Source: Poriferisodalis sp965204125 (GTDB lineage Bacteria > Actinomycetota > Acidimicrobiia > Acidimicrobiales > Poriferisodalaceae). From it: a DNA stretch of 64,000 nt. Positions within the stretch are counted from its first letter, which is position 1. Each line of letters begins with the position of its first letter. Location: positions 2,108,001-2,172,000 of the forward strand of contig NZ_OZ241968.1 of NCBI RefSeq assembly GCF_965204125.1, in the 5' to 3' direction. Positions 24,975-33,596 of this stretch are shown piece after piece. A program made the position numbers and the translations under genes. A model generated the notes under the pieces. That model worked only from the letters and a program-made list of their open reading frames with translations. It made no database searches and had not been told where the DNA came from.

Positions 24975-25014
24975 GCTGAGCAGTAGCGATGGATGCTGAG
25001 CAGTAGCGATGGAT
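24975..25014 (+). repeat. 20-bp tandem duplication of the livH2 start region, with a five-codon mini-ORF
   Basis: The unit gctgagcagtagcgatggat occurs twice head to tail (24975-24994 and 24995-25014). Each copy carries an ATG. The upstream one opens ATG GAT GCT GAG CAG TAG (24989-25006), whose stop ends two bases before the ATG of the second livH (25009). No Shine-Dalgarno sequence is evident directly before 25009. Confidence 0.9.
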
Positions 25015-25953
25015 GTAGTACTGCTGCTGCAGCGAATCTTCGATGCACTGTTCAACAGCGCTATCTACTCCTCGCTGGCGCTGGCGCTGGTCATCATCTT
25101 TCGATCCACCGGGCTGCTGAACTTCGCCCAGGGCGAGATGGCGACCTTCTCGGCCTACATCGCCTTCGTTCTGCTTGCCGGTGCGGCACCAGGTGTCACC
25201 GGCGGCGGGCTGGCGTCATGGATCGGAGCACCGCTCGTGACGCCGCTGGCGATCGGAGGAGCGGTCGTCATCGGCATCGCGGCCGGCGCCGCGACCGAAC
25301 GCGTGCTGATCCGGCCGTTACGAAACGCGCCGGAGCTAGCGCTCGTCAACGTGACGATCGGCATCCTGCTGGCGCTGAACTCGTTGATGGGCCAATGGTG
25401 GGGCACCGGACCGCGTGTCTTCCCGCCGTTCTTCCCGTCGAATCCCGGTGATCACTTCGCGATCGCAGGTGCCCGCCTGCGCTTCTCCACGGTCGGGGCG
25501 TGGCTGGTGCTGTTCGCGCTGCTGACCGTGCTGGCCCTGTTGCTGCGGTACACGAGAGCCGGTCTCGCCTTCCGGGCGGTGTCGATCGATTCGGAATCGG
25601 CCGCGTTGAACGGCATCCGCGTGGGTCCGACGCTGATGTACGGCTGGGCGCTGGCGGCGGGCCTCGGTGCCATCGCGGCAAACATGAGCGCGAATTCGGT
25701 GCTCCTGGAGCCCACCATGATGGTGCGGGTGCTTGTGTACGCCTTTGCCGCGGCGACGCTGGGCGGGCTCGACTCGCCCAAGGGAGCGCTGGTCGGCGGT
25801 GTGGTCATCGGTCTCAGCCAGACGCTGATCCCGGCCTATGTTCCGTTCATCGGCTTCGAGCTCAGTGTGCTGCCCGCACTGGTCGCCATGGTGGTGGTGC
25901 TGATCGTGCGCCCGGCTGGCCTGTTCGGCACCCAGCGGATCGAGCGGGTGTGA
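25009..25953 (+). CDS. livH: Branched-chain amino acid-type ABC permease LivH (second copy)
   Basis: 314 residues, of classical LivH length. The N-terminus is FNSAIYSSLALALVIIFRST then LLNFAQGEMATFSAYIAF, followed by AFRAVSIDSESAALNGIRVG and a C-terminal RPAGLFGTQRIERV nearly the same as the first copy. It begins 99 bp after the first LivM, within a 20-bp tandem duplication. Its stop overlaps the second livM as GTGA. It is clearly paralogous to the first copy but lacks the long loop. Confidence 0.93.
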   Translation: MDVVLLLQRIFDALFNSAIYSSLALALVIIFRSTGLLNFAQGEMATFSAYIAFVLLAGAAPGVTGGGLASWIGAPLVTPLAIGGAVVIGIAAGAATERVLIRPLRNAPELALVNVTIGILLALNSLMGQWWGTGPRVFPPFFPSNPGDHFAIAGARLRFSTVGAWLVLFALLTVLALLLRYTRAGLAFRAVSIDSESAALNGIRVGPTLMYGWALAAGLGAIAANMSANSVLLEPTMMVRVLVYAFAAATLGGLDSPKGALVGGVVIGLSQTLIPAYVPFIGFELSVLPALVAMVVVLIVRPAGLFGTQRIERV

Positions 25954-27224
25954 GCGACGACAACTGGCCCACGCCGCTGCCGCGCCCAGGCGACGATGAC
26001 GAAGCCCCGGGCACCGATGCCAGCGTGTTCGCTGTCTTCGCCCCGCCCGACGACCCAGCCGCCGAGGCGCCCGTCAGAACGCCGCCCGAAGCTGACGAGC
26101 CGTCTGGATCAGAGGCGCTGGCTGCCGAGCCTGCCGGGGCCGGGCTCAGCGTGCGCAGCGGCCCGTCAGCCGCATCCGGCATTGGCACAGCCGTGCTCGG
26201 CGCCGGTAGCGCAGGCCGTGTCGCGCGCCCTCGCCGGCGGATCGGCCCGCTCAGCTGGATCGGTGCTGTGTTGCTGGGTGTGTGGCTGGTGGCAATGCCG
26301 CTGACCAGCTCGGTGACCGAGCTGCGGCAGAACACCCAGATCATCGTCATGATCCTCGCAGTGCTGGGCGTGAACATCGCCACGGGATACGGCGGCATGA
26401 TCAGCCTCGGCCATGGGGTGTTCGTGGCCGTCGGTTCGTTCGCGGCCGCCTACGCAGTTGACAACCTCGCGCTGCCGTGGGTCGTTTCGATCGTTGCCGG
26501 AGCTGCATTCGCTGGAGCGGTGGGGGCACTGGTGGGCCTGCCCGCACTTCGCATCAAAGGCATCCATCTCGCGCTGGTGACACTCGGGCTCGCCATTGTG
26601 TTCCAGCCGCTCGCCAAGCGAGTGCCGGCATTCTCCGGCGGCGTCAGCGGCAGGGCGGTGGGTGCCGAGTTGGTGCCGCCGTCGTGGTTCGGCACCACCC
26701 GCTGGGCCGAGGGGCTCTACCGCTACCTGATCTGCTTGGCGGTGGTGGGGTTGGCGATGTGGCTGACGCACAACATCATCAACAGCCGGCCCGGCCGCGC
26801 GATGCGCGCAGTGCGCGACAACGATACGGCTGCGGCCGTGTACGGAGTCAATCTCGTGGTCTCCAGGGTCAGCACATTTGCGGCGAGTGCGACGCTGGCG
26901 GGACTCGCAGGCGCGCTCGGCATCGTCCTCGTGCCGTTCACGTCGCAGGAGTCGTACCCGTTCCAAGAATCGCTGGTGCTGTATGCGACTGCGGTGCTTG
27001 GCGGCCTGGGCTCGCTGTGGGGCTCCGTGTTGGGCGTCGCGATCCGTGAAGTCTTCTCTGTGATCGGCGGACTCCTCGGCGATGTGAGCGGGCTGGGTCC
27101 GCTCGGCGAGTTCCTGCGCTTGCTCGACGAGGAACAGTTCGTGTTCGGCGTGCTGCTGGTGGCGCTGACGTTCGTCTTCCCTCGCGGCCTCATCGGCATG
27201 TTCAGCCGCCGTCGCAACGACTAG
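25950..27224 (+). CDS. livM: Branched-chain amino acid-type ABC permease LivM (second copy)
   Basis: 424 residues from GTG 25950. Residues 1-~85 are a hydrophilic Pro/Ala/Asp/Glu-rich cytoplasmic extension ending in an Arg-rich patch (RVARPRRRIGPL). The LivM membrane domain follows: LGVNIATGYGGMISLGHGVFVAVG, GLPALRIKGIHLALVTLGLA, NSRPGRAMRAVRDNDTAAAVYGV and a final PRGLIGMF. It forms a second permease pair with livH2 and lacks the C-terminal extension of the first LivM. It is the last membrane gene before the binding protein. Confidence 0.92.
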   Translation: MSDDNWPTPLPRPGDDDEAPGTDASVFAVFAPPDDPAAEAPVRTPPEADEPSGSEALAAEPAGAGLSVRSGPSAASGIGTAVLGAGSAGRVARPRRRIGPLSWIGAVLLGVWLVAMPLTSSVTELRQNTQIIVMILAVLGVNIATGYGGMISLGHGVFVAVGSFAAAYAVDNLALPWVVSIVAGAAFAGAVGALVGLPALRIKGIHLALVTLGLAIVFQPLAKRVPAFSGGVSGRAVGAELVPPSWFGTTRWAEGLYRYLICLAVVGLAMWLTHNIINSRPGRAMRAVRDNDTAAAVYGVNLVVSRVSTFAASATLAGLAGALGIVLVPFTSQESYPFQESLVLYATAVLGGLGSLWGSVLGVAIREVFSVIGGLLGDVSGLGPLGEFLRLLDEEQFVFGVLLVALTFVFPRGLIGMFSRRRND

Positions 27225-27360
27225 GCAGTTCGTACTGCAACACGATCCATCCGGACGCGGTGAGCGAACGCCTGCAGACGCGCTGCTCGCACCAGCGTTG
27301 TACGGATCACAGATTCGAAATCGTTGCAGAATTGACATGACCCGCCCCGTGACCAGATCA

Positions 27361-27380
27361 GAGACGCGAACTAGCGTCTC
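27361..27380 (+). promoter_or_regulatory. Perfect inverted repeat upstream of the binding protein gene
   Basis: GAGACGC and GCGTCTC flank the 6-base spacer gaacta, about 75 bp before the ATG. A possible -35 TTGACA lies just upstream at about 27333. The element could be an operator or a small leader hairpin for the binding protein gene. The rest of the 229-bp gap shows nothing else. Confidence 0.4.
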
Positions 27381-27453
27381 GATGGACCGGTTGGGGCATC
27401 TGTGCGATTGCGCTGCCGGTTCATCATTTTGCAACCAATTGGGGAGACACAAC

Positions 27454-29166
27454 ATGACCAAGCGTCGAATGTGGCGCTTGCTGGCTCTGCTCTTCGCGTT
27501 CTCGCTCGTCGCTGCTGCATGCGGCGGCGGCGATGACGACGCGGATGCTGACGCCAGCGAGACAGAGACCGAAACCACGGCCGCTCCGAGCGAAGGCGAC
27601 GACATGGCCGAGGAAGAGGAGATGGCCGAGGAAGAAGACGAGGGTGCCACCGGTGCTCTCGGCGGCGCCGCGGCCGAAGAGGACATCGAAGCTGCCGTTG
27701 CCGGCGAAGACGAAGATGAGGAGATGGCCGACGAGGAGATGATGGATGAGGAGATGATGTTCGATCGCTCCACCATCGAAGGCATCTTCGAAGAGGCCAC
27801 TGCCCGTCGCGCCAAGGCTGTTGCCTCACTGACCGAGAAGATCGAGTCAGGCGAGTACGGCGTCGGCGACGACGGCATTCTGCGCGGTCCTGCGGGCTTC
27901 GAGATCGACATTTCCGCGTGCCCCGACGACTGGTCGAACACCACGGGCATCACCGACTCGCAGATCCGCATCGGCCACACCACGGCTCAGTCCGGCAACC
28001 TTGCCGCCTACGGCAACATCGCATACGGCTGGGAGAACTACTTCAACTGGCTCAACGACAACGACCCGATCATGGTCGGCGACTCGCCGCGTGACCTGAC
28101 GCTGATCATCAAAGACGACGCCTACGTCGCCGCTCAGACGATCGAGTTCGTGGATGAGCTGATCGAGGCGGAGAACGTGTTCTCGATCCTGACGCTGGGT
28201 TCGCCGAACACGCTCGCGGTGTACGACAAGATCAACGCGGAGTGCATCCCGCACCCGTTCGTGATGACCGGCCACCCCGCTTGGGGCGACCCGGTGAACC
28301 ACCCGTGGACCACCATCATGCAGATGTCGTACTCGACCGAGTCGATCCTGTGGGGCGCGTGGATCCGGGAGAACCTGTCAGACCTGCTGCCTGTCAAGGT
28401 CGCCGGCCTGGTGATGGACAACGACTTCGGTCTGGCGTATGAGTTGGGCTTCGAGGAGTGGGCGCATGAGAACACCGACGTGGTGAGCGAGTTCCTCCCG
28501 GTGCGCCACGACCCCGCCGCGCCGACGCTGACTAACGAGATGACGACAGTCTTGGCGTTCGACCCCGACGTGTTCATCTCGATGACAGCGGGTAATCCGT
28601 GTTTGCTGGCCATCCAGGAAGCCGGCCAGAGCGGTCTCATCGAGAACGTCAGGGACAAGGGCGGTGTGCTGTTTACGCCGTCGGTCTGCAAGGCCGTGGC
28701 CAACTACATGGAGCCGGCCGGTGACGCATCCGATGGATGGTGGATCGTCGGCGGCGGTGGCAAGGACACCACGGATTCGAAGTTTGCTGACGAGCCATTT
28801 ATCACGTGGTTGAACGACAACCTTGCAGCCGGTGATCTCGATCCGGGTAACTCGCTGAACGGTGTGGGTTACATGTACGGCTACCCCTACGGCGAGGCGC
28901 TGCGCATTGCTGCAGAGCTGCCGGGCGGCCTGAACCGAACGAACTTCATCCTGGCGGTGCGGTCGATCGACATCTACCACCCGATGCTGCTCGACGGCAT
29001 CATCACCCAGCTCAACGGCAACGCGGATGCGTACTTCGTTGAGGGTTCAGACTTCAGCCAGTTCGACGCTGCCGGGCAGACTTGGAACCAGGTCGGCGCC
29101 GTCGTGGACGTCAACGGCAAGTCCACGAACTGCGCTTGGGACAAGGACAACGGCGGCTGCCGCTGA
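27454..29166 (+). CDS. ABC transporter substrate-binding lipoprotein, branched-chain amino acid type
   Basis: 570 residues from ATG 27454, preceded by GGGGAG. The signal ends in VAAAC with the lipidated Cys at 23. Residues 24-~105 form a highly acidic linker with MAEEE and EEMADEEMM units. From about 165 the type 1 periplasmic binding fold begins (ITDSQIRIGHTTAQSGNLAAYG), typical of Leu/Ile/Val or urea/amide binding proteins. Extra Cys pairs are present (SACPDD, ECIPHP, SVCKAV, NCAWDKDNGGC). As the only binding protein in the liv locus it presumably feeds both permease pairs. A strong terminator follows. Confidence 0.92.
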   Translation: MTKRRMWRLLALLFAFSLVAAACGGGDDDADADASETETETTAAPSEGDDMAEEEEMAEEEDEGATGALGGAAAEEDIEAAVAGEDEDEEMADEEMMDEEMMFDRSTIEGIFEEATARRAKAVASLTEKIESGEYGVGDDGILRGPAGFEIDISACPDDWSNTTGITDSQIRIGHTTAQSGNLAAYGNIAYGWENYFNWLNDNDPIMVGDSPRDLTLIIKDDAYVAAQTIEFVDELIEAENVFSILTLGSPNTLAVYDKINAECIPHPFVMTGHPAWGDPVNHPWTTIMQMSYSTESILWGAWIRENLSDLLPVKVAGLVMDNDFGLAYELGFEEWAHENTDVVSEFLPVRHDPAAPTLTNEMTTVLAFDPDVFISMTAGNPCLLAIQEAGQSGLIENVRDKGGVLFTPSVCKAVANYMEPAGDASDGWWIVGGGGKDTTDSKFADEPFITWLNDNLAAGDLDPGNSLNGVGYMYGYPYGEALRIAAELPGGLNRTNFILAVRSIDIYHPMLLDGIITQLNGNADAYFVEGSDFSQFDAAGQTWNQVGAVVDVNGKSTNCAWDKDNGGCR

Positions 29167-29204
29167 TCTTGACTGATCCCTGCTGACGCAGCGTCAGCGC
29201 ATTA

Positions 29205-29237
29205 GGGGCCGGCGGGTTCAAACCCGCCGGCCCCTTT
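29205..29237 (+). terminator. Intrinsic terminator of the liv locus
   Basis: A perfect 12-bp GC stem, GGGGCCGGCGGG (29205-29216) with CCCGCCGGCCCC (29223-29234), closes a TTCAAA loop and is followed by TTT. It lies 39 bp after the binding protein stop and insulates the liv locus from the downstream island. Nothing else is seen between here and the promoter at 29409. Confidence 0.9.
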
Positions 29238-29408
29238 GCGTTCCGCGCCTGGGATCGTTGCTGATCCGAGCGAATGCGCTCCCCGAAGATTTCGATCTTG
29301 CGCTGTGCCTGAGCGCATGACCTCGGGGTTGGCGCGATGGGCGGGCGCGCGGCTCGTCGTTTCTTTCGCGCGTGATAATGCGAATTCGCTGCCTGTGGCT
29401 ATGCATTC

Positions 29409-29436
29409 TTGACAGAAGAGGATGAACTGCTACGGT
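29409..29436 (+). promoter_or_regulatory. Sigma-70-type promoter of the poly-G secreted protein gene
   Basis: A perfect TTGACA (29409-29414), a 16-bp spacer and TACGGT (29431-29436). Transcription would start near 29443, giving a short leader before the ATG at 29479, which is preceded by GGGGAAG. Confidence 0.65.
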
Positions 29437-29478
29437 GCCCCGAGTTCATCTCTGGTCACCGAAGTTTGGGGAAGCCTG

Positions 29479-32400
29479 ATGCGTAAATTCGTCGTCGCGG
29501 TCGTCGTGACCCTGTCCTGCTTGTCCTTCCTGCCGCTCACGCCCGCGGCTGCTGTGTCCAACGGGGGGGGGGGTAGAAGACCTTCCGGCACAGGCCTCCT
29601 CATCTGAAACCTCAACGACGAAGTCAACAGCCTCGACGGAGAGCGGTACATCGAGCAGCGCGACGGTCCAAGCGACGCGTGAAACGACCGGTGCTAAGCG
29701 CCAGGTAGCGGTTCCGACGCCATCCACTTACGTCAAGAGGCCGTACTGTCACGACGGATTTGATCTTGTCGAGGCGAGCGATCCCGCTGCGTCGCCGTCT
29801 GGTTGCGAAAAACGGGAATCCATCGATGCCGGTACCGATTGTTCGGCCCATGGCTCGCCAGTCATGGTGTCGGCCAGTGGCTCGCGCTGCGTAACGAACG
29901 CAGAGCACACCGCGCATCCAACTGTGACTGTCAGCTGCCCGACGGACGGGGGTTGGACGCTGACCGGAGGTCAGTGTCAGAAAACAGTGCAGGTGGAGGA
30001 AATTCGAACAACTGTCGACCAAGTGCCATACGAAGTCGAGTACACCGTGCGCGTTCCTCCATATACGGCCCAGATTCGGATTGCTCCATATACCAAAAAA
30101 GTTCGTATCGCCCCATTTACTGAAGTAGTCACACAAACGTACACTCGTCGCCAACGATATTGCGCGCAATACGACACTGAGTTCGGCACTGGGTGTCTTC
30201 GATGGGCATACCGGAACGTCACTGTGAAGGTGACGGAGACAGTCGATGCGTACAACTACGAGGATCAGCCTGACTACAACTATGAGACCGTTGATGCGTA
30301 CAATTATGAAACGCGAACCCGGTGGGAGTGCTGTAAATCAGTGACCCGCGAACGAACAGTAGTGGTGGATCGTGTCAAAACGCTAGCTCCAACGACGACA
30401 CGTACTTGTCCGACTACGTATGCCTTGGACAAGAATACCAACCACTGTAAACGGCCGGCAGGCACCGACGTGGGCCCTGGTACTCCGGTGTGTAAGGACA
30501 GTACATGGACCCTAAACAGCACAGACAGAACCTGCAGCCGAGTGCTTCCAGGAGTCGTACGTTACAAGTGTGATGAAGGAGACACAGAGATCACGCCAGC
30601 AACTACTCCACCGACCTGTAAAACCTACGTGTGCCCATCGGACTATGAACTTGACTCGAACTCTCTGATCTGTTTCCAGTATACGTGCCCTGGCAGCTAT
30701 GACTTGGATTCGTCAACGCCGACGCCAACCTGCGTACGCTACTCGTGTCCAGCAGAATATGGACTGGTGGCAGGCAGCGATCCACCGCGCTGTAAGTCGA
30801 TAGACCCTGCCCATTTGCGATGCGTCGATGAGGGGGATGGTTCAATCAGCACGATTGCTATCGGTCAAGACTGCTCGCCCTGTGCAGCAGGATTCGTCAG
30901 GGCGCTGCGTCTGCAATCGGGTGGACAGAAAGCCATGGAGTGCGTCCCCGACTGTGGCGACGGTGAAGTCGAGAACCATGATGGCACCGGTTGCAATCAA
31001 GTCACTTGCACGCCTGATGATGTCGGTAACGCCCGCGTGCATGCGCCCAACGGAGATTGTGTGCCGCCTTGTACCGATAAGCAAACGATGCAATTTAGTG
31101 GCACATGCACCACGCGAGGTGGCAATGAGGTCCCATCCGATATCGAAGCTCACCTCGGTACTGGGTTGGCTGCATCCATTTGCCAAATGGTTGAGTCCGG
31201 GCGCACGTCAAGTGAAACATTAGGACGGGGTTCTGGATGGTACAAGATCACGGCTCGAGCTGGTCTGGACGCATTGGCGGTGTACTGTCTGCCAGGCGCG
31301 ACGAGCATCTGGAGTTACTTGCAAGATGGCGAAGTAACCGTAGATACGGTCATCGAAATCGGGGCCGAGGTCGTCGTCGATACTCTGTGTGGCTTGGCGT
31401 CGAAAGGCGTCATCAGAGCAGTCCGAGTTGGTTCTGCCGTAACTCCGACCGGCTTAGCAATCAACGCTGGCGTTATCATCGTTTGCACCGACGTGGTTAA
31501 TGATTTCCTGTACTACTTTATCGATGCTGGAGTGCCCACGAGCGAAGACTGTGTGAAGGTGATGCCGCCACCGAGTCCGCTCATGTTGACTGGGATTGGA
31601 GCACTGCCGTATTGGGACTGCCCAGCAGACGACGTGGTAGCGATAGGATCGATTCCCGACGTGTCGCTCAAGAATGGAGCATCTACGAACATTGACTTGT
31701 CGAAGTATTTTCTCGGTGTGCAGAGCTATGCCGTACGGGTGTATACGAAGCACCTAGGATCGGGTGAGTTGCGTAACGGACTGCTCGGCAGCAGTGGCCT
31801 AGACCAGATTAGTGGCAGCATCACTGGCGATACCTTGACGATTACAGCTGGATCATCACGAGCCTTTGCACTGACTTTAGAAATCACAGACGCCGCGAGC
31901 GGTGCCACACAATTGGTGAAAGTTCTCATCGGAGGCTCAGGCGGCGACGGAGCTGATCAGGATTATCCCCACTACACGGGGAGCGCGGACGCCGCCGGGC
32001 AAGGCGATGATGCTTCCTCGGATAGCGCCGGGTCGCCGCCGAAAGTGAGCATCACTGGTGGTAGCGGCGTCACTGAGGGCAAGAAGGTGACTTTCACGGT
32101 TTCGGCATCGCCAGCTCCCTCAACACCGCTGACAGTGGATGTGTCGGTGACGTCGTCGGGTGATTTCGGCGTGGTGACGGGGTCGCGCCAAGTGGTCATT
32201 GCAACGTCCGGCACTGGCTCGCTGACGATCACGACTGCCGATGACAGCACTGATGAGTCAGATGGCACGGTGACGGTCACGGTTGCCAGTGGCACCGGTT
32301 ACACGGTGCCCGAGACGAGGAAGTCGGCTTCGGTGGCGGTGTCCGATGACGACAACCCATCAGCGGCGCAGCCGTCGGTCAGCGTCAGCGGCGGCAGCGG

Positions 32401-33121
32401 GGTCACTGAAGGGGCTACCGCTACTTTCACGGTGACGGCGTCACCGGCACCGAGCGCTGCGAAAGAGGTGAATGTCAGCGTGTCGTCAGTCGGCGGATAT
32501 GCGGCTGCCGGTACGCGGACGGTGACGATCCCCACTTCTGGCTCGGCGACGTTGAGTGTCGCTACGATCGCGGACAGCGTTGACGAAGCGGACGGTTCAG
32601 TCACCGTTACCGTGACGGCCGGTACTGGCTACACGGTTGGATCCTCGAATACTGCGACCGTTGCTGTCCGTGATGATGATGAAACGACGTCACCGGTGGT
32701 GCCTCAGGAGGACGTTGCGGATGTGTCTTTCGTTGCACCGTCTGGGGGGACGTCCGCGTCATTGAACGGTCGAGGGGCGTTTCTGGCGCGAGTTAAGTTC
32801 GCGCCGGGGTCGCCGGTTGTTCCATTGCGCTTGCCGGGGGCGTGCGGCACGGTGGGTTCGGTGACATACCGGCTAGAGAACTTCATCAACGGGGAGCCGT
32901 TGGGTGACGGATTGGTCTTCGATGCTGCGACGCGGACGATTTCAGGTACGCCGACGGCATCGTTGAACGGCGTGTACAAGCTGATTGTCACCGATTCGGG
33001 CGGCACAGCGGGTGCCAGAGCCAACAAAGCAGAGTTCGTGTTCCGACTGGCGATCCAGCCCAACCATTCCGCATCTACGAACACGTCGGTGGACTGCACC
33101 AGCCCGACGCCCGGCAACTAG
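29479..33121 (+). CDS. Secreted multidomain Cys-rich protein with Calx-beta-like repeats, out of frame at an 11-G tract (candidate phase-variable gene)
   Basis: The ATG at 29479 opens a clear signal peptide (MRKFVVAVVVTLSCLSF, cleavage after TPAAA). Codon 29 onward is an 11-G run (29563-29573). As written the frame ends at 29607 after 42 codons. With 10 Gs it continues without a stop to 33121, 1213 codons in all. In that phase: a Ser/Thr-rich segment (33-75); Cys-rich repeats with a Tyr/Thr block of three RIAPYT-type units (173-304) and CPxxYxLDxxxxxC units; a hydrophobic helical stretch (about 590-690); two Calx-beta-like repeats starting SITGGSGVTEG and SVSGGSGVTEG (about 853-1067); and an Ig-like module with FDAATRTISGTPT (about 1128-1190). 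There is no LPXTG anchor. Base composition is lower in GC than in the neighbours. Adhesin or surface protein is likely by architecture only. Confidence 0.75.
29563..29573 (+). repeat. Homopolymeric tract of 11 G, frame-deciding
   Basis: Eleven consecutive G directly after the signal peptide codons. The downstream open frame is reached if the tract has 10 (or 13) G. Such tracts mutate by slipped-strand pairing and switch genes on and off in several bacteria; they are also a common place for sequencing errors. Confidence 0.9.
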
Positions 33122-33229
33122 ATGTAATGTCCAGCGAGGTTGTTGACGCGGGACTGTCAGATTTCTTGTGAGTGGCTGTGGTGGTTTTCTTCCTTATGCG
33201 AATAGCTGGCTGTACGCCAGTCATTGACT

Positions 33230-33514
33230 ATGCAGAGTGAGGCGAGTGGCCGGCGAACGGAGCGTTCAGGCGCGGAAGCACCTGCTACGTCGAGGTCATC
33301 TTCGTTGCGCGGGACCGCCGGTGGGCTATCGCTGATCGGCACCATTGCGTTGGTTGGGTTTTGGCGCCGGTTGTCGCCGGCAGTGCAAGATGCGCTTGGC
33401 CTGTCGAGACCGATGTATCTGCTGTTCACCGTCGTCGCCGGGTCGGCGATTGTTGGCGGAGCGCTCGGCGCGAGGGCAATACGACAGAGACGTATGCGGC
33501 AGCGAGAACAGTAG
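33230..33514 (+). CDS. Small membrane protein, unknown
   Basis: 94 residues from ATG 33230 (an in-frame TTG lies two codons upstream). A polar Ser/Arg-rich N-terminus is followed by two hydrophobic segments (about 33-48 and 64-85) and a very basic tail (RQRRMRQRE). Not recognised. It lies 108 bp after the large secreted protein on the same strand and could be a co-expressed membrane partner, or a chance frame. Confidence 0.4.
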   Translation: MQSEASGRRTERSGAEAPATSRSSSLRGTAGGLSLIGTIALVGFWRRLSPAVQDALGLSRPMYLLFTVVAGSAIVGGALGARAIRQRRMRQREQ

Positions 33515-33596
33515 ACAGCGCTTGCCTTCTCGTGCCGTCGGGGACCCGTCTCGCAGCGGAGCCAGTCAAACATGCAACACGCAGATGCAGTCCCGA

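Noticed and set aside
26166..27983. A ~600-codon open frame on the minus strand opposite livM2 and the binding protein.
   Set aside because: It is antisense to two well-supported genes, its translation is low-complexity and Ser/His-rich, and such mirror frames are expected at this GC content.
29574..29607. The 42-codon signal-peptide ORF as a complete small secreted peptide gene.
   Set aside because: The long downstream frame joins exactly with a one-base change in the G run and has no start of its own near the promoter.
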